Source: Trichobilharzia regenti
Lineage: Eukaryota; Platyhelminthes; Trematoda; Strigeidida; Schistosomatidae
NCBI GenBank assembly: GCA_944472135.2
Contig: CALYDD020000276.1
Span: 62,001 to 126,000, forward strand
Direction: 5' to 3'
Length of the DNA stretch: 64,000 bases
The notes under the pieces are model-generated. The model was given only the letters and a program-made list of their open reading frames with translations, had not been told where the DNA came from and searched no databases. Positions 1-9,807 of this stretch are shown piece by piece. Each line of letters opens with the position of its first letter. The first letter of the stretch is position 1. The position numbers and the translations under genes were made by a program.

Positions 1-149
1 TAATGAAGATAAAGAACAGTTATTTTAACAAGGAATTAATTGGATCTATATGATGGTTATTGACAGATCCTGTGGATCCACTTGTATAAGTAGCCAGCAG
101 TGTAATCTAGTAGCTAAAACCTTTTAGTTTCTGTATTTTCTTTACTTAT

Positions 150-385
150 CTAGGCGGCATCATTCCAACTACAGACAGGAGCACAAATGAAGATGTCAAA
201 ACTGGAATCAGAAAAGCCAGGTACACCTTCATCACTCCGAATTCAGTTTGGAAATCTACTACACTTGGCATAAATAACAAAAAAAAAGGATTTTCAACAC
301 CAATGCTAAGTCAGTCAGTCAGTTCTCCTTGAATATGGGATTGAAAACTTGGCGACCACTTCACGAAAAGCATTTTCAATAGCCT
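150..385 (+). repeat. LINE-B ORF2 C-terminal fragment
   Basis: A decayed copy of the segment after the RT domain of the RTE-like LINE-B family. It parallels the better copy at 587-800: a 'two-Thr-Asp' stretch, an Ile-Gly-Lys-Ala stretch, then Lys-Ser-Val and Glu-Thr-Trp blocks. Stops and indels break it. It abuts the next LINE-B copy without a visible boundary. Confidence 0.6.
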
Positions 386-1222
386 TATGCAGGCTATGGA
401 TTTCGCGGATGACTTATGTTTGATGTCACACAAAATCGAAGACTTACAAGCGAGAACCGACAAACTGGTTGAAGAAGCAGCCGGCAAAGACAAGACTCCA
501 GGTGAACATAGAGAAGACAGAAGTTATGAAAATAACCAACCAACCAACGACAGCATCCAACGTCAATCACCATCAACGGGAGGGATTTGAAAGAGGTTAC
601 TTCATTCACTTATCTAGCATTGAGCATTGTCTCAACTACAGGAGGAACGGATGAGGATGTCAAATCGAGAATCGGGAAGGCGAGAAACACATTCATCAAC
701 CTGAAATCAATCTGGAAATCTTCGTCACTCAGCGCCACCAACAAAATTCGGATTTTCAATACAAACGTAAAGTCAGTTCTTCTATACGGATCAGAAACTT
801 GGCGGGCGGGTTACAAAGAATATTTCCAACCAATAGGTTGCAGACCTTTATTAACAACTGTCTTCGCTCTATACTGAAGATCAGATGGCCGGAAAGAATC
901 ACCAACAAGGAATTATGGGAACAAAGAATGCAAGAACCAATCGCCCAACAAATATGCAGGAGAAAGTGGAGATGGATCGGACACTCGCTGAGGAGACCGC
1001 TGGGTGATATCGCGCGCCAAGCCCTTGAGTGGAACTCGAAAGGGAGGCGGCGTGTTGGACGTCCAAGGGTGACATGGAATAGAGCGTGTGAAGAGGAGTT
1101 GAAAGAATATGGATTAACATGGGTGCAGGCGAAAAGTACAGCAGAAGACAGAAGTGGCAAGTGAAGAGGTGCAGTTGAAGTCCTATGTTTCACTAGGAAC
1201 CCAAGGGAGCAATAATAATAAT
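386..1222 (+). pseudogene. LINE-B (RTE-like) 3' fragment, frame-broken
   Basis: The 3' part of a non-LTR retrotransposon ORF2. The RT catalytic motif FADD is encoded at about 399-410, followed by the thumb-like region, the YGSETW block near 785-805 and a C-terminal basic region with WRWIGHSLRR (about 970-1000) and GRRRVGRPRVTW (about 1045-1080). At least two frame changes split it (open blocks 387-590, 587-877 and 799-1164). It ends in the family 3' signature, CACTAGGAACCCAAGGG, then an AAT run at about 1210-1222. It is 5'-truncated, like most LINE insertions, and cannot be active. Confidence 0.8.
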
Positions 1223-1661
1223 ATGCAGGCTTTTAACAACAGCTGTTTTTATACCGATTCCATACGGAAGATAAGATGGCCGGTGAAAAGGAATAATCAA
1301 CAAGAAAATTTGGGAACGCACCAATCAATAACCTATTGCTCAAAAAATATCCCAAAGAAAATGGAGATGGATCGGATATATGTTAGAGAGACCGTTTGGT
1401 GACACCGTGTGCCAGGCCATCACTTGAGTATAACTCGAATGGGTAACGACCAGTTGGGCGTGCCTACGAGGTTGATATGGAGAAGGTTGTGTGAAGAGAG
1501 GGAAAAGATGAAAGCTTAGGATGACTTTGGGGGGGCAGGTTAGCTGAAGAGGACTGCAGAGAATAGGACGACGTGGAGATCTGCTATTGAAGCTCTATGT
1601 CCTAGTCATAACCAAACGAAATAATATAATAAATTCAAGAAAAATAAGTAGCTAAATACTA
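1205..1661 (+). repeat. Direct duplication, copy 1 (LINE-B tail plus relic)
   Basis: About 455 bp repeated almost exactly at 2999-3455 in the same orientation. It starts inside the AAT tail of the preceding LINE-B copy and contains a heavily decayed LINE-B C-terminal region (TGGCCGGTGAAAAG, then ATGGAGATGGATCGGATAT). Because the duplicated block includes a junction between two elements, local duplication explains it better than two insertions. Confidence 0.75.
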
Positions 1662-2998
1662 AAAATGTTTTTTTCAACAGGATAGTTCAGCTATGGAGTT
1701 TAGTGAAGTCGACAATGTTATTCAATATTCAACAGTCTGACTATGCGGCCCTAATTAAGTGGTAAAGGCAACACGGTATAGCATACTTCATTGGGATCAT
1801 TTCAATATAAGTTAAAAGAATGATAATCCAAGGACATATAACATGGAGGCGAAGGAAGTCAAGTTGTTTGTTCACAATCACTTAGTTAGTTCTTAGTCTA
1901 AATTAATTTGCAGAATGAAACAAAAGTTAGAGTACATCATCAGCAACAGTATTAATAATCATGATTTACTTTATTAAAAAAAAAACAGCATCGATACAGC
2001 ATGGAATTTTCAGTAGTGCATCTAATTTACGCCACGAAAGACATTACAGAGTATAGAGGTAACGAAAATTGATACTATCAACCTTTTAGTATTAGCGGAA
2101 ACACGAAAGTAAAAAAAAATGTACAGAAAGTATAAAAAGATGATAATAATAACATCAATAATTAAAATAATAGAATATTATTTTTTATAGATAAAATAAA
2201 AATAATTATAAAATTCTACATACTAACAGTTTGAACAGACATGAAGGTGTGATGTTAGCTGATGCATAGGAAATCCTGATTAATAAATAAAAATGGATAT
2301 GTATCATTAATTAATAATACTTGATCAAAGTTTCCCGACTGTCTATATCTACTTATGGAGACGTTAAGACATTGTTTTACAACTGTTTACCCGCGCACAC
2401 ACACATACACACTGTGTTTAAAGTGTTTAACAAAGGTAGACCAATATTTGTAAGTCCGACATCGAATTTTGAATACAGCTCATACAGTTTTTGTTTATTA
2501 TACTTGTTGATACTTGTTTTATGACGCATGATTGGGCAAAGCTTTTAAAAACAAGTGATGTTCCTTTTATATATAAACCTGCGCATCCTGGATTCCACTG
2601 CTAGTCACCATCCACCAATTGTATACTAATTAAATGCCCAGACATTGTCGAAGCATCTGCACAAGAAGCCGACATGTCAACCTGAGACCGAGCCTTTCGG
2701 TCCAAACAATCGACGGGAAAATCAAAAATTCAAACCTGTGTTATGTTAATTTCGATTAATTTCCCTGAAGAAGTTCGGACCAGATTGCCGGACGAAACGT
2801 TGGAATTATTCATTTCAATATCGCTGAGATTTTATAAATATAAATTTTTACAAATATCAACCATGTATACTCTTAGGAATACGACATAATTCTTTCTGAA
2901 TAGTCGGGGAAAGACTAAGGAGGAGCAATAAAGAATAATAGGTGAGATGCAAGAACTAACAAATAGTAAAAGTATAGGTTGAGTTATACCTGAGTGTA
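1662..2998. other. AT-rich spacer, no gene seen
   Basis: No supported coding region. The interval is AT-rich with A and T runs. About 2585-2720 resembles the 3' portion of SINE family E seen near 26,800-27,260 (shared GATTCCACTGCTAGTCACC-type segment and CATCTGCACAAG). A segment at about 2766-2810 (CGGACGAAACGTTGGAA) looks like a dispersed repeat. Confidence 0.5.
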
Positions 2999-3455
2999 GG
3001 GAGCAATAATAATAATATGCAGGCTTTTAACAACAGCTGTTTTTAATACCGATTCCATACGGAGGATAAGATGGCCGGTGAAAAGGAATAATCAACAAGA
3101 AAATTTGTGAACGCACCAATCAATAACCTATTGCTCAAAAAATATCCCAAAGAAAATGAAGATGGATCGGATATATGCTAGAGAGACCGTTTGGTGACAC
3201 CGTGTGCCAGGCCATCACTTGAGTATAACTCGAATGGGTAACGACCAGTTGGGCGTGCCTACGAGGTTGATATGGAGAAGGTTGTGTGAAGAGAGGGAAA
3301 AGATGAAAGCTTAAGATCACTGGGGGGTGGAGGTTAGCTGAAGAGGACTGCAGAGAATAGGACGACGTGGAGATCTGCTATTGAAGCTCTATGTCCTAGT
3401 CATAACCAAACGAAATAATATAATAAAATCAAGAAAAATAAGCAGCTAAATACTT
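2999..3455 (+). repeat. Direct duplication, copy 2
   Basis: Near-identical to 1205-1661, offset 1,794 bp, with a handful of substitutions and 1-bp indels. Flanks differ on both sides, so the repeat limits are clear to within a few bases. Confidence 0.75.
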
Positions 3456-3464
3456 GAACTGAAC

Positions 3465-4317
3465 CTGAACTTCGCCGATTATATATGTCTGATTTTCCAC
3501 AAACTGGAAGATATACAAGTGAAAAGCAACAAGCTGCCTATGGAAGAAGCATCAAAGATAGGACTTCAAGTGAACATAGAGAAAACAGAAGTGATGAAGA
3601 TTCCTGGGCAACACCGACAGCAACAACAACAACAGACAACAATCAACCGGTGTAAATGGGAGAAATCGGAAAGAAAGAACCTCCTTTACCTACCTACCTG
3701 CTTGTCTGGAAAGCATCGTTTCAACTAGAGACGGACGGAACTGATGAAGATATCAAAGCGAGGATCGGGAAAGCAAAGCAAGCTTTCATCACTCTCAAGT
3801 CTGTGTGGAGATCAACAGCACTCAGCATGAAAAATAAGATCCAGATTTTCAGCTTCAATGTGAAATCAGTGCGGCTTTATGGATCAGAGACTTGGTGAGT
3901 CATGAAGAGTACTTCGAACAAACTACAAACCTTCATCAACAGCTCTCTTTGCTCAATGCAACGCAAATAAGATGACCAGAAAAGATCAGTAACAGGGAGA
4001 GATCTCAGGGAGCGAACCAACCAGTAACCGATTGTGCAAGAAACAGGCAGGAAGAAATGGAGATGGATTGACCATACTCTGAGGAAACAATCCAGCAGGT
4101 GACATCACTAGACAAGCCATTGCTCGAGTGGAACCCGAAAGGGAAGCGGCGAGTTGGTCGTCAGTGTGACGGTGACTTGGAGGAGGTCATGTGAAGAGGA
4201 GATGAAAGCATATGGGCAGACGTGGAGTCAGGTGGTAACTCTAGCAGAAAACCGAAAGCAATGCAGACGCGCGGTTGAAGCCCTATGTTCCTCTAGGAAC
4301 TAAAGGGAATAATAATA
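3465..4317 (+). pseudogene. LINE-B (RTE-like) 3' fragment, frame-broken
   Basis: Another 5'-truncated LINE-B copy. It begins around the RT motif (FADY in place of FADD, near 3474-3485), passes a KLEDIQVKSNKL-type segment and a CAA-rich stretch (3620-3645), then the Thr-Asp-Glu-Asp block (3735) and the ETW block (3890). The C-terminal basic region follows in other frames (about 4040-4270). It ends with CCTCTAGGAAC and an AATAATAATAAT tail at about 4285-4317. Several frameshifts make it non-functional. Confidence 0.8.
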
Positions 4318-4480
4318 ATCACTAAGTGGACGTGTTTAATCATTGCGATACATTTCTTTTTTGTTTTGACACTAGTAACACTATCTAGCAGGTAAAAAAT
4401 GGGTTTGAACATGTGACCTATTAGCTTAGATAATTTAAAAGATCTTCCTAATTTTACACCATGTGTTCATACAATGACAC

Positions 4481-4679
4481 AAGGGTGACTTCTTCGTTGT
4501 TTCCTGAGTGGTAGCACGATGTGTCAGTAAAATCAGTGGAAGTTCCGTTTCCCAGTTACCACCCTTCGAGGCCAGCCACTACTTCAGTGTACGGTTGTTT
4601 CTCTCCGTTAGGCCATTCGTTTGTGGATGGTATGGGGTCGTTCTGATCCTCTTGATGCCCAGCTGTTGCAAACGGGAAG
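4481..4679 (-). pseudogene. Gypsy integrase fragment at the palindrome edge
   Basis: 199 bp that match 6443-6641 (inside Gypsy pol of the left arm) in the same orientation with about two substitutions. It encodes part of the integrase after the DDE catalytic region (PYHPQTNG and ERNNRT on the minus strand). It is fused directly to LINE-A sequence at 4677-4680, with about 3 bp (AAG) shared by both parents, so it marks the outer breakpoint of the left palindrome arm. Confidence 0.8.
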
Positions 4680-6003
4680 ACAGCTAGTATTTTCATGTCT
4701 TCCACTCTGAGTGGCCAGGTTTCACAACCATAAAGGAGGACAGAGCGGACTGATGAGCAATACACCCGCCCTTTGGTCGATAGTCGAACATCTCGTCTAC
4801 GCCAGAGTCGGCGTAAACTGGCAAATGCGAAACGGGCCTCCTGTATTCGTGCTGAGATTTCGTCAGAGATCAACACGTTGGCGTTGGCTGATGATACTTC
4901 CCAAATAAGTGAAGCGGTCAACGTGCTCTACCAATTCGCTTTCTATTTTTAAACTAGGCGTCGATGTAGTCCAGTCCTGTAACATCATCTTGCATTTGGC
5001 GGGAGCGAATCGCATGCCAAACATTCGTAGATTACAGCTCAAGGTGTTCAGAAGACTCTGCATTTCGTCAGCGTCTTCGCCTAGAAGGACTATATCGTCT
5101 GCATATTCCAAGTCAACGAGATTATTCCCAGGTAGCAAGTCAATCCCTGAATCGCTGAAGTCACTAAGGGTTAAGTCCATTAACACATCTATGATGAAGT
5201 TGAATAGAAAAGGGGATAATGGGCAACCTTGACGGACACCACTGGTCGTCATCAGTTCAGATGACAGCTCGCCGTAAGCCCTCACCTTGCTGTATGAGTA
5301 CGAGTAGAGTGCCTTAATCAGTGCAATATATTTTCTCGGAATTCCCTTTACAGCCAAGCATCTCCAGAGAACTTCTCGATCGACAGAGTCGAATGCCGCC
5401 TTTAGGTCAAGAAATATAATGACTGTTGGACGCCGGTAGGAATGCCTATGTTCTAGAATCTGTCGGAGGGTGAAGATATGATCAATACACCCTCTTCCTG
5501 GTCTAAAGCCTGCCTGGCTCTCTCGTGTTTGTGCTTCCCGAGCACCACTTAGTCTACGCATGATTATTGAGCCTAAGACTTTAGATACTATATTAGTCAA
5601 GCTAATCCCTCTGTGGTTATCACAGGAAGACTTGTCTCCCTTCCTGTATATGGGGATAATCGATGACTTACACCAACCCGATGGGACTTCTTCTGATTCC
5701 CAGACGCTGCCTAGTACCTCAGTTAATGCAGACAGTAAGCTGTCTTCACCGTACTTAAATACCTCTGGAGTCATTCCATCAGGTCCCGCTGCTTTGCCTA
5801 GTTTTAGATTGGTGACAGCTTTAGTAACCTCATTTAGGGATGGAGGACCTGTGTCTGTATCCCATTCAGGGAGGGGTTGGATGTTCGGCAGATTAAGCGT
5901 GGCTGTGGACCAATTAAACTGCTCCTCATAATGCTCTTTCCAACGATCCAGTCGTCTATCCTGTGAGCTAATTATAGTGCCATTTTTTTCCGAGATTGTT
6001 TCA
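4677..6003 (-). pseudogene. LINE-A (RTE-like) reverse transcriptase, left arm
   Basis: Part of ORF2 of an RTE-clade LINE on the minus strand. The longest block (4863-5774) encodes RT motifs in order: AAGPDG just upstream, GDKSSCDNHRGISL, the finger-like QAGFRPGRG, FLDLKAAFDSVDRE with the first catalytic Asp, SGVRQGCPLSP, and YADDIVLLGED with the Asp-Asp pair. A frameshift near 4890 moves the frame for the NGLISDEISARI-type segment. There is no endonuclease domain, since the copy starts immediately after the Gypsy pol stop, and the C-terminus is replaced by the integrase fragment at 4679. It mirrors 18917-20243. Confidence 0.9.
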
Positions 6004-8607
6004 CTAATGTTTCGACCTTTTGGGTGCTACATCCTCTAGTTGAGGATTGTTACTGACCGGCTTGTCCCACTGTACCCATCTTTGAAGCTGACTGGCGTTA
6101 ACTCGTTTCTGTTTATCACCTCTTCGGATGGTATATACTTGACCCCGTCTTTTTGTGATTGTGTACGGTCCTTCCCACTTTGGAAGGAGTTTTCGTGAAC
6201 CTGGCCCGCATCCAACTGTATATCTTTTGTCTCTACACTTCACTTGGTCCCCGACTGCAAAGATATTGCACTGAGTCTTTCTTTTCAGCTGAGACTTCGC
6301 GACGTCACTCCGCTGCTTCTTCATTACATTCTTGACTGCTTCTTTCCGCTCTGCTTTTAATTTCGTCGTACTCCATTTTTGGTGACGAGGCCAGGTCTCG
6401 TTGTGTATTGGTAATCGTGGTTTTCTACCATACATCAGTTGGAAGGGTGACTTCTTCGTTGTTTCCTGAGTGGTAGCACGATGTGTCAGTAAAATCAGTG
6501 GAAGTTCCGTTTCCCAGTTACCGCCCTTCGAGGCCAGCCACTCCTTCAGTGTACGGTTGTTTCTCTCCGTTAGGCCATTCGTTTGTGGATGGTATGGGGT
6601 CGTTCTGATCCTCTTGATGCCCAGCTGTTGCAAACGGGAAGTAAACTCTTCACTCTCGAAACAGGGACCTTGGTCTGTCAGTATTGTCTTCGGTACGCCG
6701 TGGTCTGCAACAATGTGTTTAACTACTGCATCTGTCACGGTTCTTGCACGTTGGTCTGGGATTGCTACGGCGTCTACCCATCGTGTCGCGTGTTCCGTCA
6801 TCACCAAGAGGTACTGATTACCATTGGATGTCTGAGGAAATGGACCCATGACATCTACGGACCACAAGTCACCTATCGCGGTAACTGGAATCGACTGAAG
6901 TGGTGGTCGTATACACCGGTCACCTTTCATCAGCTGGCACCGTGGACATCCAAGTACGTATCTTGCTACGTCTTCTCTCATACCTGGCCAGTACATACTT
7001 TGTCTTAGGAGGTCGGTCGTTCTGGCCACGCCTGTATGCGCTAGCTGGTGACATTCTTCTATCATGTCGTGGCGCGACGATTGAGGTATGACAGCCAGCC
7101 AGCTTCCGTCGTTCTCTCGCCAGGTCAGAGTCCCGTAGGCATTCACTCTGAGTCGATCCCTCTGTCTGAGTAGTGTGGTTAGCTCCTTACTCGCCGTAGT
7201 TTGATCCACTTCTATTCCGTTGGTGATCACCTGTATTACTGTATTCAGCGTATCGTCCAACCTCTGCCTGCGTGCAAGTCTTAGTGGGTCTTGTTCTACT
7301 GCATGCACTCCGTAAGCGACCTCGGGCAACTCAGACTCATCTTCTGGTCTCGATAACAAATCTGCCAAGACATTTTCACTTCCAGGAACGTGTGAGATCG
7401 TAAAATCGTACTCCTGAAGACGCAACATCCACCGTGACAACTTCCCCCGTGGGTCTCTCGCTGTCTTCAAAAATTGTAGCGGCTTATGATCAGTTTCGAT
7501 GTGGAACCGCCGGCCGAGTAAATAAGGTCTCCATTTGTCGACTGCCCATACCATTGCTAAACATTCTTTCTCTATCGTTGAATACCTTCTCTCTGTGAGC
7601 GTCAAAACCCTACTGGCATACTCAACGATTCCCTCGTCCTGTCTTAGGACCGCACCTATAGCGTAGTCACTGGCATCTGTGCACACTGTGAACTGTCTTC
7701 CAGGTACAGGTAGTTTTAGCGTCATTTGTTGGTGGTCGAGCAGCTGTTTAATTCTGTCGAATGTCCTCTGCGATTCTTCCGACCAAACAAACTTTGGCTC
7801 CCCTAGTAGCCTGTATAGAGGGGCTGCTATCTCATTGAAGTTCTTCACGAAGCGACTATAAAACGCTGCTCTACCCAAGAATTGTCTCAGTTTTCTCTTT
7901 GAATTCGGGGCTGGAATCGTTTTAATCGTCAAAATTTTCTCCGGTAGTGGTTTAATCTCACCATTTCCCACTTTATGTCCCAACAGAGTAACATTCTTTT
8001 TGGCTATCTGGGACTTGGTTTTGTTGACGCGTAGTCCAAACTCTTCGATGCGTCGCAGCACGGCTTCTACATGGTTGACGTGATCGTTTTCGTTTTGACT
8101 GTATATGACGAGATCATCACCATATACCCCCACGTTTTTCAAGTTCTTAAGTAATAGCTTCATCAGTCGCCTGAACGTAAACGGTGCACCTGCTAGTCTA
8201 AACGGCATGCGTTTAAATCGATATTGTGTCTGACCCACGATGAAAGCCGTCTTATCTCTATCACCTTGTTTTATCGGTATCTGCCAGTATCCTGAGCGAA
8301 GATCGAGAACCGAAAACACATTCGCACCTTGTAGGCGATCTAAAGTTTCTACCACTGTTGGCATGGCACACGGTCTTAACTCTGTCACACTGTTTAACTG
8401 TCGAAAATCAACACAGAATCTATACTTCCCATTCGCTTTTTTTACTAACAGCACTGGAGAGTTGTACGGGCTATCAGCTTCCTCAATAATATCATCTTTT
8501 AACATCTCTTGCACTTGTCGCTCCACTTCGCCTTCCAGATGACATGGAACTCTTCGCGTTAAAAATGACCTTACTTTCGGATCACTTAACGGAATTTCAT
8601 GATTCAC
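6004..8607 (-). CDS. Ty3/Gypsy Pol polyprotein (RT-RNase H-integrase), best copy
   Basis: 867 codons, uninterrupted. Order from the N-terminus: RT with KKANGKYRFCVDFRQLN, the first catalytic Asp in VLDLRSGYW (codon at 8302-8304) and YGDD for the catalytic pair, where most Gypsy elements have Y[IVL]DD. RNase H follows, with TDAS, an IEKECLA Glu and TDHKPL. Integrase has an HHCC zinc finger (HQLAHTG then CPRC), a DDE core (SVDVMG, TDQGP, and ERNNRT after PHQTNG-like residues) and a basic C-terminal domain. Of the two long pol copies this one keeps the RT Asp. The reading frame stays open upstream to about 8688, overlapping gag in the -1 frame, so pol is probably made by -1 frameshifting from gag. 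It ends against LINE-A with no 3' LTR. Confidence 0.93.
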   Translation of the reverse strand: MNHEIPLSDPKVRSFLTRRVPCHLEGEVERQVQEMLKDDIIEEADSPYNSPVLLVKKANGKYRFCVDFRQLNSVTELRPCAMPTVVETLDRLQGANVFSVLDLRSGYWQIPIKQGDRDKTAFIVGQTQYRFKRMPFRLAGAPFTFRRLMKLLLKNLKNVGVYGDDLVIYSQNENDHVNHVEAVLRRIEEFGLRVNKTKSQIAKKNVTLLGHKVGNGEIKPLPEKILTIKTIPAPNSKRKLRQFLGRAAFYSRFVKNFNEIAAPLYRLLGEPKFVWSEESQRTFDRIKQLLDHQQMTLKLPVPGRQFTVCTDASDYAIGAVLRQDEGIVEYASRVLTLTERRYSTIEKECLAMVWAVDKWRPYLLGRRFHIETDHKPLQFLKTARDPRGKLSRWMLRLQEYDFTISHVPGSENVLADLLSRPEDESELPEVAYGVHAVEQDPLRLARRQRLDDTLNTVIQVITNGIEVDQTTASKELTTLLRQRDRLRVNAYGTLTWRENDGSWLAVIPQSSRHDMIEECHQLAHTGVARTTDLLRQSMYWPGMREDVARYVLGCPRCQLMKGDRCIRPPLQSIPVTAIGDLWSVDVMGPFPQTSNGNQYLLVMTEHATRWVDAVAIPDQRARTVTDAVVKHIVADHGVPKTILTDQGPCFESEEFTSRLQQLGIKRIRTTPYHPQTNGLTERNNRTLKEWLASKGGNWETELPLILLTHRATTQETTKKSPFQLMYGRKPRLPIHNETWPRHQKWSTTKLKAERKEAVKNVMKKQRSDVAKSQLKRKTQCNIFAVGDQVKCRDKRYTVGCGPGSRKLLPKWEGPYTITKRRGQVYTIRRGDKQKRVNASQLQRWVQWDKPVSNNPQLEDVAPKRSKH

Positions 8608-8666
8608 CTTAACGCAATAACCGTATGGGTCCCCATCTCCAGTGAATAGATGATCGTATTTATTAA

Positions 8667-9782
8667 TTAATTCTGTACTGTCGACAGCCTAACCGCTGCT
8701 ATCTCGCTGGTCTCATACATGTTGATACGCCCGTATTTCGTGACCACAACTTTCGCTTGCGTGTCAATTATTGCACCAATCTCCCGCAGAAAATCCGCTC
8801 CTAATATCGTTCGCTGTAGTTCGGGTACAACAATGAAAGGAAACGTCACCTCACAGCCGCCAACAACGACCGTACAGTTCGATCTACCCGTGATACGCAA
8901 CACATGCTCGCCTACTGTTTGTACTGTCAATGAACACGGACTAACACTCTTACATAAATTTTTATCTATTAACGACACGGCCGCCCCTGTATCTATCAAA
9001 CATACTACTTCTCGATCATTCACTCGCAACTTCGAATACAGAGCCCCTTTCTCAATAGTCCCCACTAAGTCTAGTTTCATACGAGAGAAAGAACAAGTAT
9101 TATACCGTCTGAAACTTTTTCTTTTTCGCCTTTCTGGGCAGTATCTTCTCCAGTGTCCCGGCTTACCGCATTCAAAACATCGGTCTTTTCTATCAGCCAA
9201 CTTTAACGCCGCCACTTCCCGCTGCAATGCTTCAATTTTCTGCTCATATTCGTTTGGTTTTGGTTGGTCTATAGCGGCTACCGTTGTGCTCAGCAGCTGT
9301 CTGGTCACCTTCGCCAGCTCACTAATATCCATCGGCTGCGTTGAGTTAACCAGTTTTAATCGCTGAGAAATGTGGTCTGGGACACTCTCGATGAATTGGG
9401 AAGACAGTAACTGCGCTTCTGATTCTTCATCCAAAGTGGGAAGCGCGCGTCTAAGTAGATTCGTCAGTTTCACCGCCAACACTAGCGGGTCTCCATCAGG
9501 TCCCAGCTTCGTTGACCGGAACTGCTGCATTGCTAGCTGTCTGTCTGTTTCGCTGTCAAACTCGGACACTAGTCGTTCAACCAATTTCTTCCAAGACGCT
9601 GTGCCATTTGACCTGTCTACGCTGTCATATGCAGCCTTCGCTCGGCCTCTCAACAGCGTCCCCAGGACAACTGCCTTCGCCGCCTGCTCCTTGACACCCA
9701 CCAGCTCAGCAACGGCCTCGAAGTCACGTAAGAAGCTCCGTATGTCTCCTTCTTCAAACGCAGCTGGCCACGGGATCTTCAT
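8667..9782 (-). CDS. Ty3/Gypsy Gag with CCHC knuckle and protease, outer left copy
   Basis: 371 codons from the ATG at 9782. The N-terminal half is a retrotransposon capsid-like helical domain (KIPWPAAFEEGD to about the STQPMDISEL segment). A zinc knuckle CFECGKPGHWRRYC (CX2CX4HX4C) follows, then an aspartic protease whose active site reads CLIDTGAAVSLID and a late ILGADFL motif. The open frame runs 5' past the ATG into antisense gag only because of the head-to-head junction at 9783-9807, so ATG 9782 is taken as the start. It lacks one codon (an Ala in the TTVAA run, near 9280) that the inner copies have. A protease encoded at the end of gag with pol in the -1 frame fits Gypsy elements. Confidence 0.9.
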   Translation of the reverse strand: MKIPWPAAFEEGDIRSFLRDFEAVAELVGVKEQAAKAVVLGTLLRGRAKAAYDSVDRSNGTASWKKLVERLVSEFDSETDRQLAMQQFRSTKLGPDGDPLVLAVKLTNLLRRALPTLDEESEAQLLSSQFIESVPDHISQRLKLVNSTQPMDISELAKVTRQLLSTTVAAIDQPKPNEYEQKIEALQREVAALKLADRKDRCFECGKPGHWRRYCPERRKRKSFRRYNTCSFSRMKLDLVGTIEKGALYSKLRVNDREVVCLIDTGAAVSLIDKNLCKSVSPCSLTVQTVGEHVLRITGRSNCTVVVGGCEVTFPFIVVPELQRTILGADFLREIGAIIDTQAKVVVTKYGRINMYETSEIAAVRLSTVQN

Positions 9783-9807
9783 TTCTTGGATGCAGCGACA
9801 CCAAAAA
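9783..9807. other. Head-to-head junction 1 (palindrome centre 9,795)
   Basis: About 25 bp separate two opposed gag start codons. Immediate flanks read TTTCTTGG on one side and CCAAAAAA on the other, around GATGCAGCGACA. The spacer is imperfectly symmetric, so the two gag copies had slightly different 5' sequence when joined. Confidence 0.85.

Noticed and set aside
9512..9694. 60-codon ORFs repeated in each gag (MTGTAALLAV...)
   Set aside because: Antisense shadows of gag, present wherever gag is present.
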